This document shows, piece after piece, positions 41,328 through 41,704 of a stretch of DNA of 41,704 bases (the stretch's first letter is position 1; each line of letters opens with the position of its first letter). The notes under the pieces are model-generated. The model was not told the origin of the DNA. It ran no database searches and saw nothing but the letters and a program-made list of their open reading frames with translations. The translations under genes were made by a program, and so were the position numbers. Source of the stretch: DAOMOD01 sp964526035 (GTDB lineage Bacteria > Pseudomonadota > Gammaproteobacteria > Xanthomonadales > BPKI01); the NCBI GenBank assembly GCA_964526035.1, contig CAZGKE010000012.1:1-41704 (forward strand), written 5' to 3'.

Positions 41328-41374
41328 CCCGTTCGCGGTGAGGAGCGGCCAAAGGCCGCATCTCGAACCGCCTG
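41328..41374 (+). repeat. 47-bp REP-like direct repeat, copy 2
   Basis: Begins CCCGTTCGCGGTG and contains the hairpin GCGGCC-AAA-GGCCGC; 42 of 47 positions match the copy at 41247-41293. The GGAGCGGC core is shared with the element at 20611. Several mismatches, such as the CAA/AAA change, fall in loops. Confidence 0.75.
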
Positions 41375-41485
41375 CGACAGCACCAGCACGCCCGCGATTC
41401 ACTCAAGAATGACGCTCCCCCAATTTCGCAGGATGCCGCACCCACGACCGTGACATGAAACGCCCCATCCTGCGATAGTGTCCTC

Positions 41486-41704
41486 ATGACACGCACACTC
41501 TGCCTCTGCCTCGCTCTCTCCCTTCTTGCGCCCGCCGCCGCGACCGCCGGCACGAAACGCTGCGAGGCCACACTCACACCAGCGCTGCAGCAGCTCCTGG
41601 ACTGGCCCGGCGAGGTCTGGCGCTTCGCCGTCGTCGAGCATCGTCCCAGCGGCAAATTCGTGCAGTTCGGCTACGAGCAGGGCCTGTTCATCGACTTGCC
41701 CATC
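41486..41704 (+). CDS. Secreted protein, N-terminal part (3' end outside window)
   Basis: An open frame from ATG 41486 to the end of the window encodes 73 residues. The first 22 are a good Sec signal (MTRTLCLCLALSLLAPAAAT, cleaved after ATA). The mature start has one Cys (KRCEATL), then LLDWPGEVWRFAVVEHRPSG and KFVQFGYEQGLFIDLP. The KFVQFGY strand recalls TY-Chap-like N-terminal domains, but too little is visible to decide. No clear ribosome site is seen, although TCCTC precedes the ATG. Confidence 0.55.
   Translation, partial: MTRTLCLCLALSLLAPAAATAGTKRCEATLTPALQQLLDWPGEVWRFAVVEHRPSGKFVQFGYEQGLFIDLPI

Larger units (their letters stand above)
40782..41485. other. Long intergenic region with palindrome and two REP-like repeats
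   Basis: About 700 bp between divergent genes with no convincing coding sequence. Frames that stay open here translate the repeats themselves. It contains the AT-rich palindrome at 41134 and the 47-bp repeats at 41247 and 41328, listed separately. Confidence 0.55.

Noticed and set aside
41134..41374. CRISPR-like repeat array
   Set aside because: Only two 47-bp copies 81 bp apart, with internal hairpins and no cas genes; REP-like is a better fit.
41131..41412. Short plus-strand frame and opposite minus frame over the repeats
   Set aside because: Both translate the 47-bp repeats and hairpins; no ribosome site and Pro/Arg-rich composition.

Overview
The window is dense, very GC-rich bacterial chromosome. 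Several traits point to a gammaproteobacterium of the Lysobacterales/Xanthomonadales type (Rhodanobacteraceae or Lysobacteraceae-like): many secreted proteins, two secreted proteins ending in the same FS(D/N)GFE tail, a HAF-repeat protein with WYTYD-type C-terminal repeats, and REP-like GGAGCGGC hairpins. This placement is inference; no rRNA or marker gene is present. I see no tRNA, rRNA, CRISPR array or insertion sequence.

Layout. 1-3.8 kb: the C-terminal part of a DsbA-like oxidoreductase, convergent with a large secreted S8 protease. 4.2-7.9 kb: a Tat-type alpha/beta hydrolase, a secreted protein with a caspase-like His/Cys pair (DUF6345-like) and a lipoprotein. 8.0-14.3 kb (minus strand): a secreted HAF-repeat protein, then what looks like a three-gene operon. 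It encodes a small membrane protein, an HTH protein with a degenerate NTPase domain, and a membrane NTPase whose extracytoplasmic part looks like a type IV pilin head. 14.4-17.1 kb: a sterol-desaturase-family membrane oxygenase, divergent from an HTH regulator with a perfect 15-bp palindrome just before it, and a DUF3025 protein. 17.1-20.5 kb: ECF sigma factor, putative anti-sigma partner, a small membrane protein and a class C beta-lactamase-fold hydrolase. 20.6-24.1 kb: a REP-like repeat, MOSC protein, OmpW porin, a clear remnant of a MacB/FtsX-type permease, and a divergent Lrp regulator and RidA protein, the latter with a Tat-like leader. 24.2-27.8 kb: a secreted MORN protein and a delta-60-repeat protein. 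28.0-32.2 kb: a Rieske oxygenase overlapping an APC transporter, then a small exported protein overlapping a GlxA-type AraC regulator.

33.5-37.2 kb holds the strongest candidate for an accessory or conflict system. A caspase-fold protease, a two-domain protein of unknown function and a ComEC-like metallo-beta-lactamase-fold hydrolase form one tight operon. 37.8-39.9 kb: a Crp/Fnr regulator, then a two-gene module of an unknown 261-residue protein and a small protein with PD-(D/E)XK nuclease-like residues, closed by a strong terminator. 40.0-41.7 kb: a YafK-like L,D-transpeptidase, an AT-rich palindrome, two 47-bp REP-like repeats and the start of another secreted protein.

The parts most worth following are the pilin-NTPase/HTH operon, the caspase/MBL operon and the 261-aa/nuclease-like pair. 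All functions are inferred from motifs read by eye; no database search was run.
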